Source of the DNA: Roseomonas sp. E05
Lineage (GTDB): Bacteria; Pseudomonadota; Alphaproteobacteria; Acetobacterales; Acetobacteraceae
NCBI RefSeq assembly: GCF_030063475.1
Contig: NZ_JASIRT010000036.1
Location: 1 to 49,424, forward strand
DNA length: 49,424 nt
Direction of reading: 5' to 3'
In this document: piece by piece, positions 33,273 through 42,947 of the stretch
Layout of the letters: every line of letters starts with the position of its first letter
Position numbering within the stretch: position 1 is the stretch's first letter
Position numbers and translations under genes: made by a program
Notes under the pieces: model-generated
Told to the model about the DNA's origin: nothing
Seen by the model: only the letters and a program-made list of their open reading frames with translations
The model's database searches: none

Positions 33273-34160
33273 TCAGTCTCCGGCCCGGTCGCCGGCCTTG
33301 CGCTCCACCGTCCCGAGCGCATCGGCGAGCCGCACCTCCGCGCTGCCCCGGCGGGCGGGCTGCGGCTGGTTCGGACCGGGAGCCCAGCCGGTCAGCGTGA
33401 GCAGTTCCAGGGGCATGGGCAGCACGCCCCCCTCCAGCGGCAGGGCGCCCAGCGCCATCGGGAACATGGCGCGCGGCGGCACGCGCGGATCGCGCGCCAG
33501 CACGGCGTTGCTCTCCCCGGCGGCGCGGAGGTCGGCGATTAGCGCCATTGGTGAGCGGTAGCGCAGGTCCAGCCGGTCCCGGTCGGCGACCGGCATGGCG
33601 AAGCCGGCGCGCTGGAGGAGGGCGGCGCCGTCCCGCAGCTCGGGGAAGGGGGAAATGCGGGGGCTCAGACCATCGCGCAGCGCGGCCTCGGCCTGCCCGA
33701 GCGCCTCGCGCAGCGGCTGCAGCGTGCCGAGTGCCGGCAGGGTGGCGAGGAAAAGCCCGTCCGGCGCCATGGCCTGGCGGATCTGCACCAGCGCGCCCGG
33801 CAGGTCGTTCACCCAGTGCAGCGAGAGGCTGGCCACCACCAGGTCGAAGCTGCCAGGGGCGAAGGGCAGCCACTCCTCGTCCCCGGCCAGCGGCAGGCCG
33901 CCCGCGCCCCGCGCCATGCGCGCGGAGAGGTCCATGGAGACCACCGTCTCCACGCCGCGGGCGCGCAGCGCCGGCGCCACCATGCCACGGCCGCCGATGT
34001 CCAGCGCCCGGTGGAAGCCGCGCCTGATATCGTCCAGCCGGTCCAGCAGGACGGCCGCGCCCGCCTCCAGCACCGGCGCCACGCGCCCGATTCCGGGCGC
34101 TGCCCGGTCGCGCCGCCGCCGTACCAGGGCGCGATCGAAAACCTGCATTGCATCGACCAT
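33273..34160 (-). CDS. SAM-dependent methyltransferase-fold protein, NDUFAF5/BioC-like
   Basis: A 295-residue class I methyltransferase-fold protein. The opening MQVFDRALVRRRRDRAA (from residue 5) matches the alphaproteobacterial relatives of mitochondrial NDUFAF5, a complex I assembly factor that hydroxylates an arginine. The SAM loop is ALDIGGRG, followed by FDLVVASLSLHWVNDLPGAL, shared with BioC. Start MVDAMQVF (34160) is used; Met at 34148 is the alternative. It is divergent from comF across 79 bp, a neighbourhood I recall from other alphaproteobacteria. A role in complex I assembly is more likely than biotin synthesis, as no bio genes are near. Confidence 0.8.
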   Translation of the reverse strand: MVDAMQVFDRALVRRRRDRAAPGIGRVAPVLEAGAAVLLDRLDDIRRGFHRALDIGGRGMVAPALRARGVETVVSMDLSARMARGAGGLPLAGDEEWLPFAPGSFDLVVASLSLHWVNDLPGALVQIRQAMAPDGLFLATLPALGTLQPLREALGQAEAALRDGLSPRISPFPELRDGAALLQRAGFAMPVADRDRLDLRYRSPMALIADLRAAGESNAVLARDPRVPPRAMFPMALGALPLEGGVLPMPLELLTLTGWAPGPNQPQPARRGSAEVRLADALGTVERKAGDRAGD

Positions 34161-34239
34161 GCGGCTGCAGATGCGCCGGGCAGGCGCGGCGTGCAAGCAG
34201 CCATTGCGGCGCTCCCCGGTGCGACCGTATCATCACGAA

Positions 34240-35055
34240 ATGGTGATTTCAGATCTCCCGCCTCTCCGTTCCGGCTGGCGGACTGGCCTGCGGCGGCTGG
34301 GCGGCGCGGCGCTTGACGCACTGCTGCCGCCGCGCTGCCCGGCCTGCGCGGCCCTGGTGCTGACGGAGGGCACCCTCTGCCTGGACTGCTTCCGGACGGT
34401 GACGCCGATCGGGGCGCCGCTCTGCCATCGCTGCGGGCTGCCCTTCCTCCACACAGGGCAGGGAGCGCCGCTGCCGGGCGACCCTTCCGGACATCTGCAC
34501 TGCGCGCGCTGCGTGGAAGGGCCGCCGCTCTATGGCCGGGCGCGCGCGGCCTGGCTCTACGACGACGGCTCCAAGCGTCTGGTGCTGCCGTTCAAATACG
34601 GCGACCGCACGGAGCTCGCGGGGTTGCTGGCGCGGCACATGGCGCAGGCTGGCCGCGAACTTCTGGCGGAGGCTGACCTGCTGCTGCCCGTGCCCTTGCA
34701 TCGCGGGCGGCTGCTGGCGCGCCGCTACAACCAGGCGGCGCTGCTGGCGGCGCGACTCGCGCGGCTCTCCGGCAAGCCCTGGGCGCCGCACCTCCTGCGG
34801 CGTGCCCGCCACACCCCCAAACTGGCGAAGCTTGGTGCCGCCGAGCGGCTGGTGGTGCTGGAAGGCGCCTTCACCCTGGCGCCGGGGGGAGCGGCGCGGG
34901 TGGCGGGGCGGCGGGTGCTGCTGGTGGACGATGTGCTGACCTCGGGCGCCACCGTTTCGGCCTGCGCGGCGGTCCTGCTGGCGGCCGGCGCGGCGCAGGT
35001 GGAGGTGCTGGCGGCGGCTCGCACTCCGGGGCCGGGCATGGCCGAGGCGGGCTGA
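34240..35055 (+). CDS. comF: ComF family phosphoribosyltransferase-like protein
   Basis: A 271-residue ComF homologue. An N-terminal zinc-finger region has four Cys pairs (CPAC, CLDC, CHRC, CARC), and a C-terminal PRTase domain has the PRPP loop VLLVDDVLTSGAT. In Gram-positives and Haemophilus, ComF is needed for DNA uptake; in most alphaproteobacteria its role is unclear. LLPVPLHRGRLLARRYNQA is the conserved middle. It starts at ATG 34240, after ACGAA, with only a weak ribosome site. grxC follows 59 bp downstream. Confidence 0.9.
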   Translation: MVISDLPPLRSGWRTGLRRLGGAALDALLPPRCPACAALVLTEGTLCLDCFRTVTPIGAPLCHRCGLPFLHTGQGAPLPGDPSGHLHCARCVEGPPLYGRARAAWLYDDGSKRLVLPFKYGDRTELAGLLARHMAQAGRELLAEADLLLPVPLHRGRLLARRYNQAALLAARLARLSGKPWAPHLLRRARHTPKLAKLGAAERLVVLEGAFTLAPGGAARVAGRRVLLVDDVLTSGATVSACAAVLLAAGAAQVEVLAAARTPGPGMAEAG

Positions 35056-35114
35056 GCCCGCTGCAACCGCGAAACGCTCTTGACCGGTCATCATGCCGCG
35101 CCGATCTGTGCGTC

Positions 35115-35375
35115 ATGGCCAAGGTCGAAATCTACACCACCGCGTTCTGCCCCTACTGCTCGCGCGCCAAGCTGCTGCTCGGGCGCAAGGGCGTCGGCTT
35201 CACCGAGTATGATGCGCCGCACGGCTCGCAGGAGCGGAAGGATGCCATCAGCCGCTCGGGCGGCCGCACCACGGTGCCGCAGATCTTCATCAACGATGAA
35301 GCCATCGGCGGCTGCGACGATCTGTTCGCGCTGGACCGTGCCGGCAAGCTGGATGCGATGCTGCAGGCCGGCTGA
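35115..35375 (+). CDS. grxC: Glutaredoxin 3
   Basis: An 86-residue dithiol glutaredoxin with active site Cys12-Pro-Tyr-Cys15, the cis-proline TTVPQIFI and the GGCDDL glutathione-binding turn. It reduces protein and glutathione mixed disulfides and supports ribonucleotide reductase. The size is normal for GrxC. It lies between comF and the DUF1178 gene on the same strand, a common alphaproteobacterial order. Confidence 0.95.
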   Translation: MAKVEIYTTAFCPYCSRAKLLLGRKGVGFTEYDAPHGSQERKDAISRSGGRTTVPQIFINDEAIGGCDDLFALDRAGKLDAMLQAG

Positions 35376-35464
35376 AACCCCGGCCCGGCGCCTGGCGCCG
35401 CCGCCGCGACCCGATCAGAGACGAGAACGGGCGCCCGGTCGCGCCCCACACACCCGGAACAGGC

Positions 35465-35932
35465 ATGATCCACTACCAGCTCCGCTGTGAGCAGGACCAC
35501 AGCTTCGATGGATGGTACAAGGACAGCGCGGCCTTCGAGAAGCTGGCCGGCGCAGGGCTGATCGAGTGCCCGGTCTGCGGCGGCACCAAGGTCGCGCGTG
35601 CCCTGATGGCCCCGGCGATCGGCAAGGGGCGGGAGGTGGAGGCACCGCCGCCCGCCGCACCGGCGCCCGAGGCAGGGAAGGCGACGCAGGCCGCCGCCGC
35701 CGGGCCGATGCCGGCGCAGGTGCTGGCCCTGCTGCAGCGCATGCGGTCCGAGGTGGAAAAGAGCTGCGACTATGTCGGCCACGAGTTCGCCGACGAGGCG
35801 CGCCGCATCCACCGCGGCGAGAGCGAGCGCCGCGGCATCTACGGCGAGACCAGCGATACCGAGGCCGAGGCGCTGCGCGACGAAGGCATCGAAGTGGCGC
35901 GCCTGCCCTGGGTGCCGCGCGCCGATAGCTAG
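35465..35932 (+). CDS. DUF1178 family protein
   Basis: A 155-residue protein of unknown function. The N-terminus IHYQLRCEQDHSFDGWY with the first Cys, and CPVCGG at about residue 36, form a rubredoxin-like zinc ribbon. The C-terminal half has VGHEFADEARRIHRGESERRGIYGE, the most conserved DUF1178 block, after a Pro/Ala linker. In many alphaproteobacteria a nitrilase-like gene lies between grxC and DUF1178; here only 89 bp separate them. A hairpin at 36034-36058 follows the gene. Confidence 0.9.
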   Translation: MIHYQLRCEQDHSFDGWYKDSAAFEKLAGAGLIECPVCGGTKVARALMAPAIGKGREVEAPPPAAPAPEAGKATQAAAAGPMPAQVLALLQRMRSEVEKSCDYVGHEFADEARRIHRGESERRGIYGETSDTEAEALRDEGIEVARLPWVPRADS

Positions 35933-36033
35933 GCCGCGCTCTCTTCTCAGCCGCCCGCGCTCTGGTTCGCCCGGGGCGCGAGGGCGCGGGGCACCGCCAG
36001 CGGGGGCGTTTGGCCGGCCTCGGCGGTCATGGC

Positions 36034-36058
36034 ATCCATCCCTGTGGCGGGGATGGAT
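36034..36058 (+). terminator. Hairpin after the DUF1178 gene
   Basis: ATCCATCCC (36034-36042) and GGGATGGAT (36050-36058) make a perfect 9-bp stem with a 7-nt loop, about 100 bp after the DUF1178 stop. No T-run follows. It probably contributes to ending the comF-grxC-DUF1178 transcript. Confidence 0.45.
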
Positions 36059-36155
36059 AGCCCGCCCCGGCGAAAGGCGGCTTCGGGCGCCGGGAGCAGG
36101 CCCGGGGAGGAATTCCTCCGGGCCAGGGACGGGAGGCTCGAAGGAGAAAGGAGGT

Positions 36156-36177
36156 CCGGAGGAGATCCTTCCTCCGG
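36156..36177 (-). terminator. Hairpin after ubiG
   Basis: CCGGAGGA (36156-36163) and TCCTCCGG (36170-36177) form a perfect 8-bp stem with a 6-nt loop, starting 6 bp beyond the ubiG stop. Read leftward the stem is followed by a pyrimidine-rich stretch ACCTCCTTTCTCC, consistent with a leftward intrinsic terminator. Confidence 0.55.
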
Positions 36178-36183
36178 CCTTGC

Positions 36184-36909
36184 TCAGTCCTTGCGGGCGG
36201 CGACGATGTAGTTGACGGCCACGTCCCGGCTCTCCCGCCAGTCCTTGCCCCCGGCCACCGGCACCATGCCGGCGATGTCGCAGACGCGCAGCCCGGCGCG
36301 GCGCGCCTCCGTGCCCAGCTCGGCGGGGGTGACGAACATCCGCCAGTCATGCGTGCCGCGGGGCAGCAGCCGCAGCAGGTACTCGGCGCCCAGCTTGGCA
36401 AAGAGGAAGGCGCGAGGAGTGCGGTTCAGGGTGGAGAGGAAGAGCATTCCCCCCGGCTTCAGCACCGTCGCCAGCGCCCCCAGGAAGGCGGGGCGGTCGG
36501 CGACGTGCTCGATCACCTCCAGCGCCACCACGGCGTCGAACTGGGCTCCCCCGGCGGCGAGGTCCTCCGGGCGTCCCTCGCGGTAATCGATCGAGAGGCC
36601 CCCGGCCTCGGCATGGGCGCGGGCGGCGGCCAGGGCGGTGCCGGCGGCATCCAGGCCGGTGACGCGGGCGCCGAACCGGGCCAGGCTCTCGCTGGCCAGC
36701 CCGGCGCCGCAGCCGACGTCCAGGATGGAAAGCCCCTCCAGATCCGTGCCGGAGCGGCCATGCGCGGCGGCGAGCCGGGTGGCGATCCAGCGGCAGCGCA
36801 GGGGGTTCATCCGGTGCAGCGGCGCCATCGGCCCGTCCGGATCCCACCAGCGCGCGGCCAGGGCGTCGAACTTGGCAATCTCGTCCGGCAGGGCGGTGGC
36901 GGCGGGCAT
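36184..36909 (-). CDS. ubiG: Ubiquinone biosynthesis O-methyltransferase UbiG
   Basis: A 241-residue SAM-dependent O-methyltransferase that carries out both O-methylations in ubiquinone synthesis. The UbiG opening FDALAARWWDPDGPMAPLHRMN is diagnostic. The SAM motif LDVGCGAGLASESLA and the EVIEHVAD block follow, as does the membrane-contacting region FLFAKLGAEYLLRLLPRGTHDW. Start MPAATALPDE gives the family length; GGAG lies about 10 nt upstream. It is divergent from lysC across 137 bp, matching conserved alphaproteobacterial order. Confidence 0.94.
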   Translation of the reverse strand: MPAATALPDEIAKFDALAARWWDPDGPMAPLHRMNPLRCRWIATRLAAAHGRSGTDLEGLSILDVGCGAGLASESLARFGARVTGLDAAGTALAAARAHAEAGGLSIDYREGRPEDLAAGGAQFDAVVALEVIEHVADRPAFLGALATVLKPGGMLFLSTLNRTPRAFLFAKLGAEYLLRLLPRGTHDWRMFVTPAELGTEARRAGLRVCDIAGMVPVAGGKDWRESRDVAVNYIVAARKD

Positions 36910-37046
36910 CGGCAGGGTCTCCGGCAGCAGAGGAGTGCGCCATGCCGGTTGCGGCGGGGCGCGACCCTCGTTATCTGTCCCACGCCCTGGCCGGCCGCAA
37001 CCGCGCCCGGTCTCCAGACCCTCCGGAAGCAACCTCCAAGACCCGC

Positions 37047-38282
37047 ATGGCACGCATCGTGATGAAGTTCGGCGGCACTTCCGTCGCCGATCTGGACCGT
37101 ATCCGCAACGTCGCCGGCCGGGTGAAACGCGAGGTTGACGCGGGCAACCAGGTGGCCGTCGTCGTCTCCGCCATGGCCGGCACCACCAATCAGCTGGTGA
37201 AGTGGTGCCAGGACCTATCGCCGCTGCATGACGCGCGCGAATACGATACGGTGGTCGCCACCGGCGAGCAGGTGACGATCGGCCTGCTGGCCATCGCGCT
37301 GCAGACCATCGGCGTCGATGCGCGCTCCTGGCAGGGCTGGCAGATCCCGATCCGCACCGACGACGCGCATGGCAAGGCGCGTGTCGAGGAGATCGAGGGC
37401 GGCGTGCTGATCGAGCGCATGGCGATGGGCCAGGTGCCGGTGATCGCCGGTTTCCAGGGCATCGGCCCGGACAACCGCGTGACCACCCTCGGCCGCGGCG
37501 GCTCGGACCTCTCGGCGGTGGCCATCGCGGCGGCGGTGAAGGCCGACCGCTGCGACATCTATACGGATGTGGACGGGATCTACACCACCGATCCCCGCAT
37601 CGTGCCGCGCGCCCGCAAGCTGCCGGCGGTGGCCTATGAGGAAATGCTGGAGCTGGCCTCGGTCGGCGCCAAGGTGCTGCAGACCCGCTCGGTCGAGCTG
37701 GCGATGAAGCAGCGGGTCCGGGTGCAGGTGCTCTCCTCCTTCGAGGACAAGCCCGGCGAGTCCCTGCCTGGTTCATTGGTCGTGGATGAGGATGAGATCG
37801 TGGAACAGCCGCTGGTGACGGGCGTCGCCTATTCCCGCGACGAGGCCAAGGTGACGCTGCGCCGGGTGCCGGACAAGCCGGGCATCGCGGCGCTGGTGTT
37901 CGGGCCGCTTTCGGCCGCGAACGTCAACGTGGACATGATCGTGCAGAACCTGGGCGCCGACGGCACCACGGACATGACCTTCACCGTGGGCAAGGCCGAC
38001 CTGCCGCGCGCCAGGGACGTGCTGGAGAAGGTGCGGGCCGAGATCGGCTTCGAGGCCATGGTGACCGACCCGGAGGTCGCCAAGATCTCCATCGTCGGCA
38101 TCGGCATGCGCAGCCATGCCGGCGTCGCCGCCACCATGTTCAAGGCACTGGCGGAGAAGGGGATCAACATCCAGGTCATCTCCACCTCCGAGATCAAGAC
38201 CAGCGTGCTGGTGGGCTCGGAATACACCGAGCTGGCGGTCCGCGCCCTGCACAGCGCCTACGGGCTGGACGCGGAGGGCTGA
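37047..38282 (+). CDS. lysC: Aspartate kinase
   Basis: A 411-residue monofunctional aspartokinase, first step of the lysine, threonine and methionine pathway. KFGGTSVAD is the N-terminal signature, [16 protein letters not shown] binds substrate and ATP, and [14 protein letters not shown] follows. Two C-terminal ACT domains (about 265-340 and 345-411) with [16 protein letters not shown] should give feedback control by lysine or threonine. Start [10 protein letters not shown] is the usual one; the in-frame extension upstream to 36942 is not family-like. The last base of its stop is the first base of the next ATG, so the downstream gene is translationally coupled. Confidence 0.95.
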   Translation: MARIVMKFGGTSVADLDRIRNVAGRVKREVDAGNQVAVVVSAMAGTTNQLVKWCQDLSPLHDAREYDTVVATGEQVTIGLLAIALQTIGVDARSWQGWQIPIRTDDAHGKARVEEIEGGVLIERMAMGQVPVIAGFQGIGPDNRVTTLGRGGSDLSAVAIAAAVKADRCDIYTDVDGIYTTDPRIVPRARKLPAVAYEEMLELASVGAKVLQTRSVELAMKQRVRVQVLSSFEDKPGESLPGSLVVDEDEIVEQPLVTGVAYSRDEAKVTLRRVPDKPGIAALVFGPLSAANVNVDMIVQNLGADGTTDMTFTVGKADLPRARDVLEKVRAEIGFEAMVTDPEVAKISIVGIGMRSHAGVAATMFKALAEKGINIQVISTSEIKTSVLVGSEYTELAVRALHSAYGLDAEG

Positions 38283-39325
38283 TGCCCATGGATGTGCTCA
38301 CCTCCCATCCTGGAGCCGACACGCTGGACGCGCTGATGGCGCGCGGTGCCGCTTTCCTCGGCACGCGCCATGCGATCCTGGGCGGCGCCATGAGCTGGGT
38401 CAGTGAGCGCAACCTGGTCGCGGCGCTGTCCAATGCCGGCGCCTTCGGCGTCATCGCCTGCGGGGCCATGTCTCCGGAGCGGCTGGCGGAGGAGATCGCC
38501 GCCACCCAGGCGCTGACCACCAGGCCCTTCGGGGTCAACCTCATCACCATGCATCCGCAACTGGCGGAGCTGGTGGATGTCTGCCTCGCCGCCCGGGTCG
38601 GGCATATCGTCTTCGCCGGCGGCATCCCGCCCGGGCCGGCGATCCGCCGGGCCAAGGAGGGCGGTGCGAAGGTCATCTGCTTCGCGCCGGCCTTTGCCCT
38701 GGCGCGCAAGCTGGTCCGCTCCGGCGCCGATGCGCTGGTGATCGAGGGCTCGGAGGCGGGCGGGCATATCGGCCCGGTCAGCCTGAACGTGCTGGCGCAG
38801 GAGATCCTGCCGCAGGTGCACGAGGTGCCGGTCTTCGTCGCCGGCGGCATCGGGCGGGGCGAGGCGATGCTGTCCTATCTGGAGATGGGGGCGGCAGGCG
38901 TCCAGCTCGGCACCCGCTTCGTCTGCGCCACGGAATGCGTGGCCCATCCGTCCTTCAAGCGCGCCTTCATCCGGGCCGCGGCGCGGGACGCGATGCCCAG
39001 CGTCCAGGTGGATGCGAGCTTCCCGGTGATTCCGGTGCGCGCCCTGCAGAATGCGGGCACCCGCCGCTTCATGGAGCACCAGCTGGAGGTGATCCGCCGC
39101 TTCCAGGTGGGCGAACTGTCCAAGGATGCGGCGCAACTCGAAATCGAACACTTCTGGGCTGGCGCCTTGCGGCGCGCGGTGGTCGAGGGCGATATCGAGA
39201 ATGGCAGCGTGATGGCCGGGCAAAGCGTCGGCATGGTCACGCGGGAGCAGCCTGCCACCGAGATCATCGCGGAACTGCTCGAACAGGCGCGCGCCGCGCT
39301 GGCAGCGCGCCGCGGCCGAAGCTGA
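38282..39325 (+). CDS. Nitronate monooxygenase family FMN protein
   Basis: A 347-residue TIM-barrel flavoprotein of the nitronate monooxygenase/2-nitropropane dioxygenase group, also related to FabK enoyl-ACP reductase. FMN-binding marks are EGSEAGGHIGP, VAGGIGRGEAM and GAAGVQLGTRFV. It may detoxify propionate-3-nitronate or act on another substrate. The start ATG 38282 shares one base with the lysC TGA; a second ATG at 38288 is possible. It lies where ptsP is found in several relatives as I recall. The RodZ-like gene follows 69 bp later. Confidence 0.88.
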   Translation: MPMDVLTSHPGADTLDALMARGAAFLGTRHAILGGAMSWVSERNLVAALSNAGAFGVIACGAMSPERLAEEIAATQALTTRPFGVNLITMHPQLAELVDVCLAARVGHIVFAGGIPPGPAIRRAKEGGAKVICFAPAFALARKLVRSGADALVIEGSEAGGHIGPVSLNVLAQEILPQVHEVPVFVAGGIGRGEAMLSYLEMGAAGVQLGTRFVCATECVAHPSFKRAFIRAAARDAMPSVQVDASFPVIPVRALQNAGTRRFMEHQLEVIRRFQVGELSKDAAQLEIEHFWAGALRRAVVEGDIENGSVMAGQSVGMVTREQPATEIIAELLEQARAALAARRGRS

Positions 39326-39394
39326 GCGCGTGCGCCTGGCGTCGCAAGCCCTGGCTTCGTCGTTCACAACGCGTTTTGCCGCGCCTCTGGCGCA

Positions 39395-40432
39395 ATGGGT
39401 ATCCCCTGCGTGGCGTACGACCTGAAACGCTCTGCTCGCAACGACCCCCAGCCCGCCGAGGCGGTGCGGGTCGGCGACGAACTCCGCGAGGCGCGGCTCG
39501 CGCTGGGCATCGGCCTGGAGGAGATGGCGGAGCAGCTCCGCATCAGCCGCCGCTATCTCAGCGCGCTGGAGGACGGGCGGGTGCATGACCTGCCGGGCCT
39601 CGCCTATGGCACCGGCTTCGTGCGCAGCTATGCCCAGGCCATGGGGCTGGACGCGCCCGACCTGGTCCGCCGCTTCCGGCAGGCCGCCGGCGGGCAGAGC
39701 CAGGGCAGGGACCTTGTCTTCCCCGAGCCGGTACCCGAGCGAGGCGTGCCAGCGGGTGCGATCATCATGCTGGGGGCGGTGCTGGCGGTTGGTGCCTATG
39801 CCGCCTGGTATCGCTGGAGCGGCTCGGCCGAGCGGACGGTGGATGCGGTGCCCGCCCTGCCGCCCCGCATGGAAGAGGCCGCCCGGGAGGCCGGCCAGCC
39901 GCCGCTGCCGGACCCGCCGGCGCCCGCCGCACCCCCTGCCGGAACGCCTGCGCCCCCATCCGCCGGTGCACCGCCGGCCTCCGCACCGCCGCCAGCCGCT
40001 GGAGCCGGCGCGGCGCTGCGTCCGGCCGTCCCGGCCCAGCCTGCCTCCCCGCCCGCGGAGGAACCGGGCACCTCTCAGACGACCACGCCCGCCGCGCCGG
40101 CGCCGCCGTCGGTCGCTTCCCCCGTGGGCCCGCCAGCGGCTCCGGCGACCAATGGGGTCGTGCTGCGGGCGACGCAGGAATCCTGGGTGCAGGTGCGGGA
40201 AGCCCGTTCCGGGCGGGTGCTGTTCAGCCGCGTGCTGCGCCCGGGCGAAACCTACGAGGTGCCACACGAGCCCGGACTGCTGCTCACCACCGGCCGCGCC
40301 GAGGGCCTGACCATCGAGGTGGACGGCGTGCCCAGCCAGGCGCTGGCCAATCAGGTGGGGGTGCGGCGGGACATCCTGCTCGACCCGGCACAGTTGCGTG
40401 AGGCCCGCCCGGGCCAGCTTCCCACCCGATAG
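39395..40432 (+). CDS. RodZ-like HTH membrane protein with DUF4115 domain
   Basis: A 345-residue protein with the RodZ layout. A cytoplasmic HTH domain spans about residues 25-95 (LREARLALGIGLEEMAEQL), one membrane helix about 119-138, a long Pro/Ala linker about 150-250, and a periplasmic DUF4115 beta domain at about 253-335 (LRATQESWVQVREA...). RodZ links MreB to cell-wall synthesis. The ATG at 39395 has only a weak ribosome site; an in-frame GTG at 39410 could also serve. It precedes ispG by 63 bp, as in other alphaproteobacteria, probably in one transcript from lysC on. Confidence 0.87.
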   Translation: MGIPCVAYDLKRSARNDPQPAEAVRVGDELREARLALGIGLEEMAEQLRISRRYLSALEDGRVHDLPGLAYGTGFVRSYAQAMGLDAPDLVRRFRQAAGGQSQGRDLVFPEPVPERGVPAGAIIMLGAVLAVGAYAAWYRWSGSAERTVDAVPALPPRMEEAAREAGQPPLPDPPAPAAPPAGTPAPPSAGAPPASAPPPAAGAGAALRPAVPAQPASPPAEEPGTSQTTTPAAPAPPSVASPVGPPAAPATNGVVLRATQESWVQVREARSGRVLFSRVLRPGETYEVPHEPGLLLTTGRAEGLTIEVDGVPSQALANQVGVRRDILLDPAQLREARPGQLPTR

Positions 40433-40495
40433 GCTTGGCCGGCAGCCCGTCTGCTGCCATATCGACGGCATGCCGAAGCGGGAGGCCTGACCGCC

Positions 40496-41614
40496 ATGTC
40501 CTATCGTCCCTACCAGCAGATCCTGCGCCGGAAGTCGCGGCAGATCCGGGTTGGCAAGGTGCTGGTCGGCGGAGACGCACCGATCTCCGTCCAGACCATG
40601 ACCAACACGCCCACCGAGGATGCGGCGGCAACCATCGCCCAGATCCGCCGGTCGGAACTGGCGGGGGTGGACATCGTCCGCGTCTCCTGCCCGACCGAGG
40701 AGGCCACCGCCGCGCTGCACGAGATCGTGCGCGAGGTGAACGTGCCTGTTGTGGCCGACATCCACTTCCACTACCGCCGCGCCATCGAGGCGGCGGAGGC
40801 GGGTGCTGCCTGCCTGCGCATCAACCCGGGCAATATCGGCAGCAAGGAGCGGGTGAAGGAGGTCGTGAAGGCCGCCCGCGACCATGGCTGCTCGATCCGC
40901 ATCGGCGTCAATGCCGGCAGCCTGGAGCGGCACCTGCTGGAGAAGTACGGCGAGCCGAACCCGGAGGCGCTGGTGGAATCCGCCCTCTGGCATGCCGCGC
41001 ACCTGCAGGAGCTCGATTTCCACGAGTTCAAGATCAGCGTGAAGGCGTCCGACGTGTTCCTCGCCGTCGCCGCCTACCAGCAGCTCGCCGAGGCCTGCGA
41101 CCACCCGCTGCATATCGGCATCACCGAGGCAGGCGGGAAGCGCACCGGTACGGTGAAGTCCTCGATCGGCCTGGGCTCGCTGCTCTGGGCCGGCATCGGC
41201 GACACCCTGCGCGTCTCACTCTCCGCCGAGCCGGAGGAGGAGGTGCATGTGGGGTGGGACATCCTGAAGTCCCTCGGCATCCGGCACCGGGGGGTGAAGA
41301 TCATCTCCTGCCCCTCCTGCGCGCGGCAGGGCTTCAACGTCATCGAGACGGTGGCGGTGCTGGAGGAGCGGCTGGCACATATCGAGACGCCGCTCACCCT
41401 CTCCATCATCGGCTGCGTGGTGAACGGGCCGGGCGAGGCGCTGATGACGGATATCGGCGTCACGGGGGGCGGCGCCGGGCGCCACATGGTGTATCACGCC
41501 GGGCGGACCGACCACACCGTGGACAGCGCCGGGATGGTCGATCACATCGTGGAACAGGTCGAGCGGAAGGCGGCGGAGATCGCCGCTTCCCAGGCCAAGC
41601 AGGCAGCGGAGTAA
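40496..41614 (+). CDS. ispG: 4-hydroxy-3-methylbut-2-enyl diphosphate synthase IspG (GcpE)
   Basis: A 372-residue Fe-S enzyme of the non-mevalonate isoprenoid pathway that converts MEcPP to HMBPP. The 4Fe-4S ligands are Cys272, Cys275 (SCPSCARQ) and Cys307 (GCVVNGPGE) with Glu314, the same spacing as in the E. coli enzyme. [12 protein letters not shown] is the N-terminal barrel signature. The size matches the short, bacterial two-domain form. The hisS start lies 5 nt after its stop. Confidence 0.96.
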   Translation: MSYRPYQQILRRKSRQIRVGKVLVGGDAPISVQTMTNTPTEDAAATIAQIRRSELAGVDIVRVSCPTEEATAALHEIVREVNVPVVADIHFHYRRAIEAAEAGAACLRINPGNIGSKERVKEVVKAARDHGCSIRIGVNAGSLERHLLEKYGEPNPEALVESALWHAAHLQELDFHEFKISVKASDVFLAVAAYQQLAEACDHPLHIGITEAGGKRTGTVKSSIGLGSLLWAGIGDTLRVSLSAEPEEEVHVGWDILKSLGIRHRGVKIISCPSCARQGFNVIETVAVLEERLAHIETPLTLSIIGCVVNGPGEALMTDIGVTGGGAGRHMVYHAGRTDHTVDSAGMVDHIVEQVERKAAEIAASQAKQAAE

Positions 41615-41618
41615 GGCG

Positions 41619-42947
41619 TTGAGCGGAATGCAGCCGGTTCGTGGCACCCGGGATCTGATCGGTGATGCCTTCCGCCGCCATCACCACGTGATCGAGACGG
41701 CGCGGCACGTCACCGGCCTCTACGGGCTGGAGGAATGGGCAACGCCCATCTTCGAGGCCACCAGCGTCTTCGCCCGCACCCTGGGCGACACCTCGGACGT
41801 GGTGACGAAGGAGATGTACACCTTCGAGGACCGCGGCGGGGATTCCGTCACCCTGCGGCCGGAGAACACGGCGGGCATCGTGCGCGCGCTGGTCTCCAAC
41901 GGGCTGGCGCAGCAGGCGCTGCCCCGGAAGGTCTTCTATGCCGGGCCGATGTTCCGCTACGAGCGGCCGCAGAAGGGCCGCTACCGGCAGTTCCACCAGA
42001 TCGGTGCCGAGATCCTGGGCGCCGCCGAGCCGCTGGCCGATGCCGAGGTGATCGCCTGCGGCTGGCAGATCCTGCAGCAGCTCGGCATCGACGACGGCGT
42101 GGTGCTGGAGCTGAACACGCTGGGCGACACGCCGAGCCGCGACGCCTACCGCGCCGCGCTGGTGGCCTATTTCACCGCGCACCGGGACAGGCTCTCCGAG
42201 GACAGCCAGAAGCGGCTGGAGAAGAATCCGTTGCGCATCCTCGACAGCAAGGACGCCGGCGACAAGGCGCTGGTGGCGGATGCGCCGACCATCCACGAGC
42301 ACCTGACACCGGAGGCCGCCGAGTTCCACGCCGCGGTGAAGCGCCACCTGGACCGCTTCGGCGTGCCCTACCGGGACAACCCGCGCATCGTGCGGGGGCT
42401 GGACTACTACAGCCATACCGCCTTCGAGTTCGTCACCGATCGGCTCGGCGCGCAGGGCACGGTGATGGCCGGTGGCCGCTATGACGGGCTGGTGCAGGAA
42501 ATGGGCGGCCCCGCCACCCCCTGCGTCGGCTGGGCGGCCGGCGTCGAGCGGCTGGCCGAGCTGCTGGAAGAGGCGCCGGAGCCGGTTCGCCCGGTGGCGG
42601 TGGTGCCGGTCAGCGAGGCGGAGGAAGGCCCGGCCGTCGAGCTGCTGCAGATGCTGCGCGCCGCCGGGGTGCCGGCCGAGATCGCCTACAAGGGCAACCT
42701 GAAGAAGCGGATGGAGCGTGCCAACCGCATCGGCAGCCAGGCCGCCGTCATCATCGGTGAGAGCGAGGTCGCGGAGGGCGTCGTCGTCGTGCGCAACCTC
42801 TCCGACGGCACGCAGGAGCGGGTGGGGATGCCCGGTCTGCTGCCGGCCCTGGCCGCCGCCGGGGTGGTGGACGCCATGCTGGAGCAGATGGTCGAGGAGA
42901 TGGAGCTCGCCGCCGAAGAGGGCGAGGACGAGCCGGACGAGGAATGA
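41619..42947 (+). CDS. hisS: Histidyl-tRNA synthetase
   Basis: A 442-residue class II aminoacyl-tRNA synthetase. Motif 2 is [20 protein letters not shown]-like (about 114-133), the histidine-binding [13 protein letters not shown] follows, and motif 3 is in AGGRYDGL and [11 protein letters not shown]-terminal anticodon-binding domain (about 325-415) and an acidic tail ([10 protein letters not shown]) end the protein. The TTG start at 41619 ([10 protein letters not shown]) suits the usual length of family N-termini; ATG 41628 is the alternative. It overlaps prfA by four bases (ATGA). Confidence 0.95.
   Translation: MSGMQPVRGTRDLIGDAFRRHHHVIETARHVTGLYGLEEWATPIFEATSVFARTLGDTSDVVTKEMYTFEDRGGDSVTLRPENTAGIVRALVSNGLAQQALPRKVFYAGPMFRYERPQKGRYRQFHQIGAEILGAAEPLADAEVIACGWQILQQLGIDDGVVLELNTLGDTPSRDAYRAALVAYFTAHRDRLSEDSQKRLEKNPLRILDSKDAGDKALVADAPTIHEHLTPEAAEFHAAVKRHLDRFGVPYRDNPRIVRGLDYYSHTAFEFVTDRLGAQGTVMAGGRYDGLVQEMGGPATPCVGWAAGVERLAELLEEAPEPVRPVAVVPVSEAEEGPAVELLQMLRAAGVPAEIAYKGNLKKRMERANRIGSQAAVIIGESEVAEGVVVVRNLSDGTQERVGMPGLLPALAAAGVVDAMLEQMVEEMELAAEEGEDEPDEE

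Noticed and set aside
36949-36976. TTGCGG ... TTATCT as the lysC promoter
   Set aside because: The -10 match is too poor to call, although the divergent gap must contain a promoter.
38258-41113. A 951-codon open frame on the minus strand
   Set aside because: It lies antisense to the nitronate monooxygenase, RodZ-like and ispG genes, which have clear motifs. The translation is His/Gln/Arg/Ala-rich and typical of antisense frames in GC-rich DNA.
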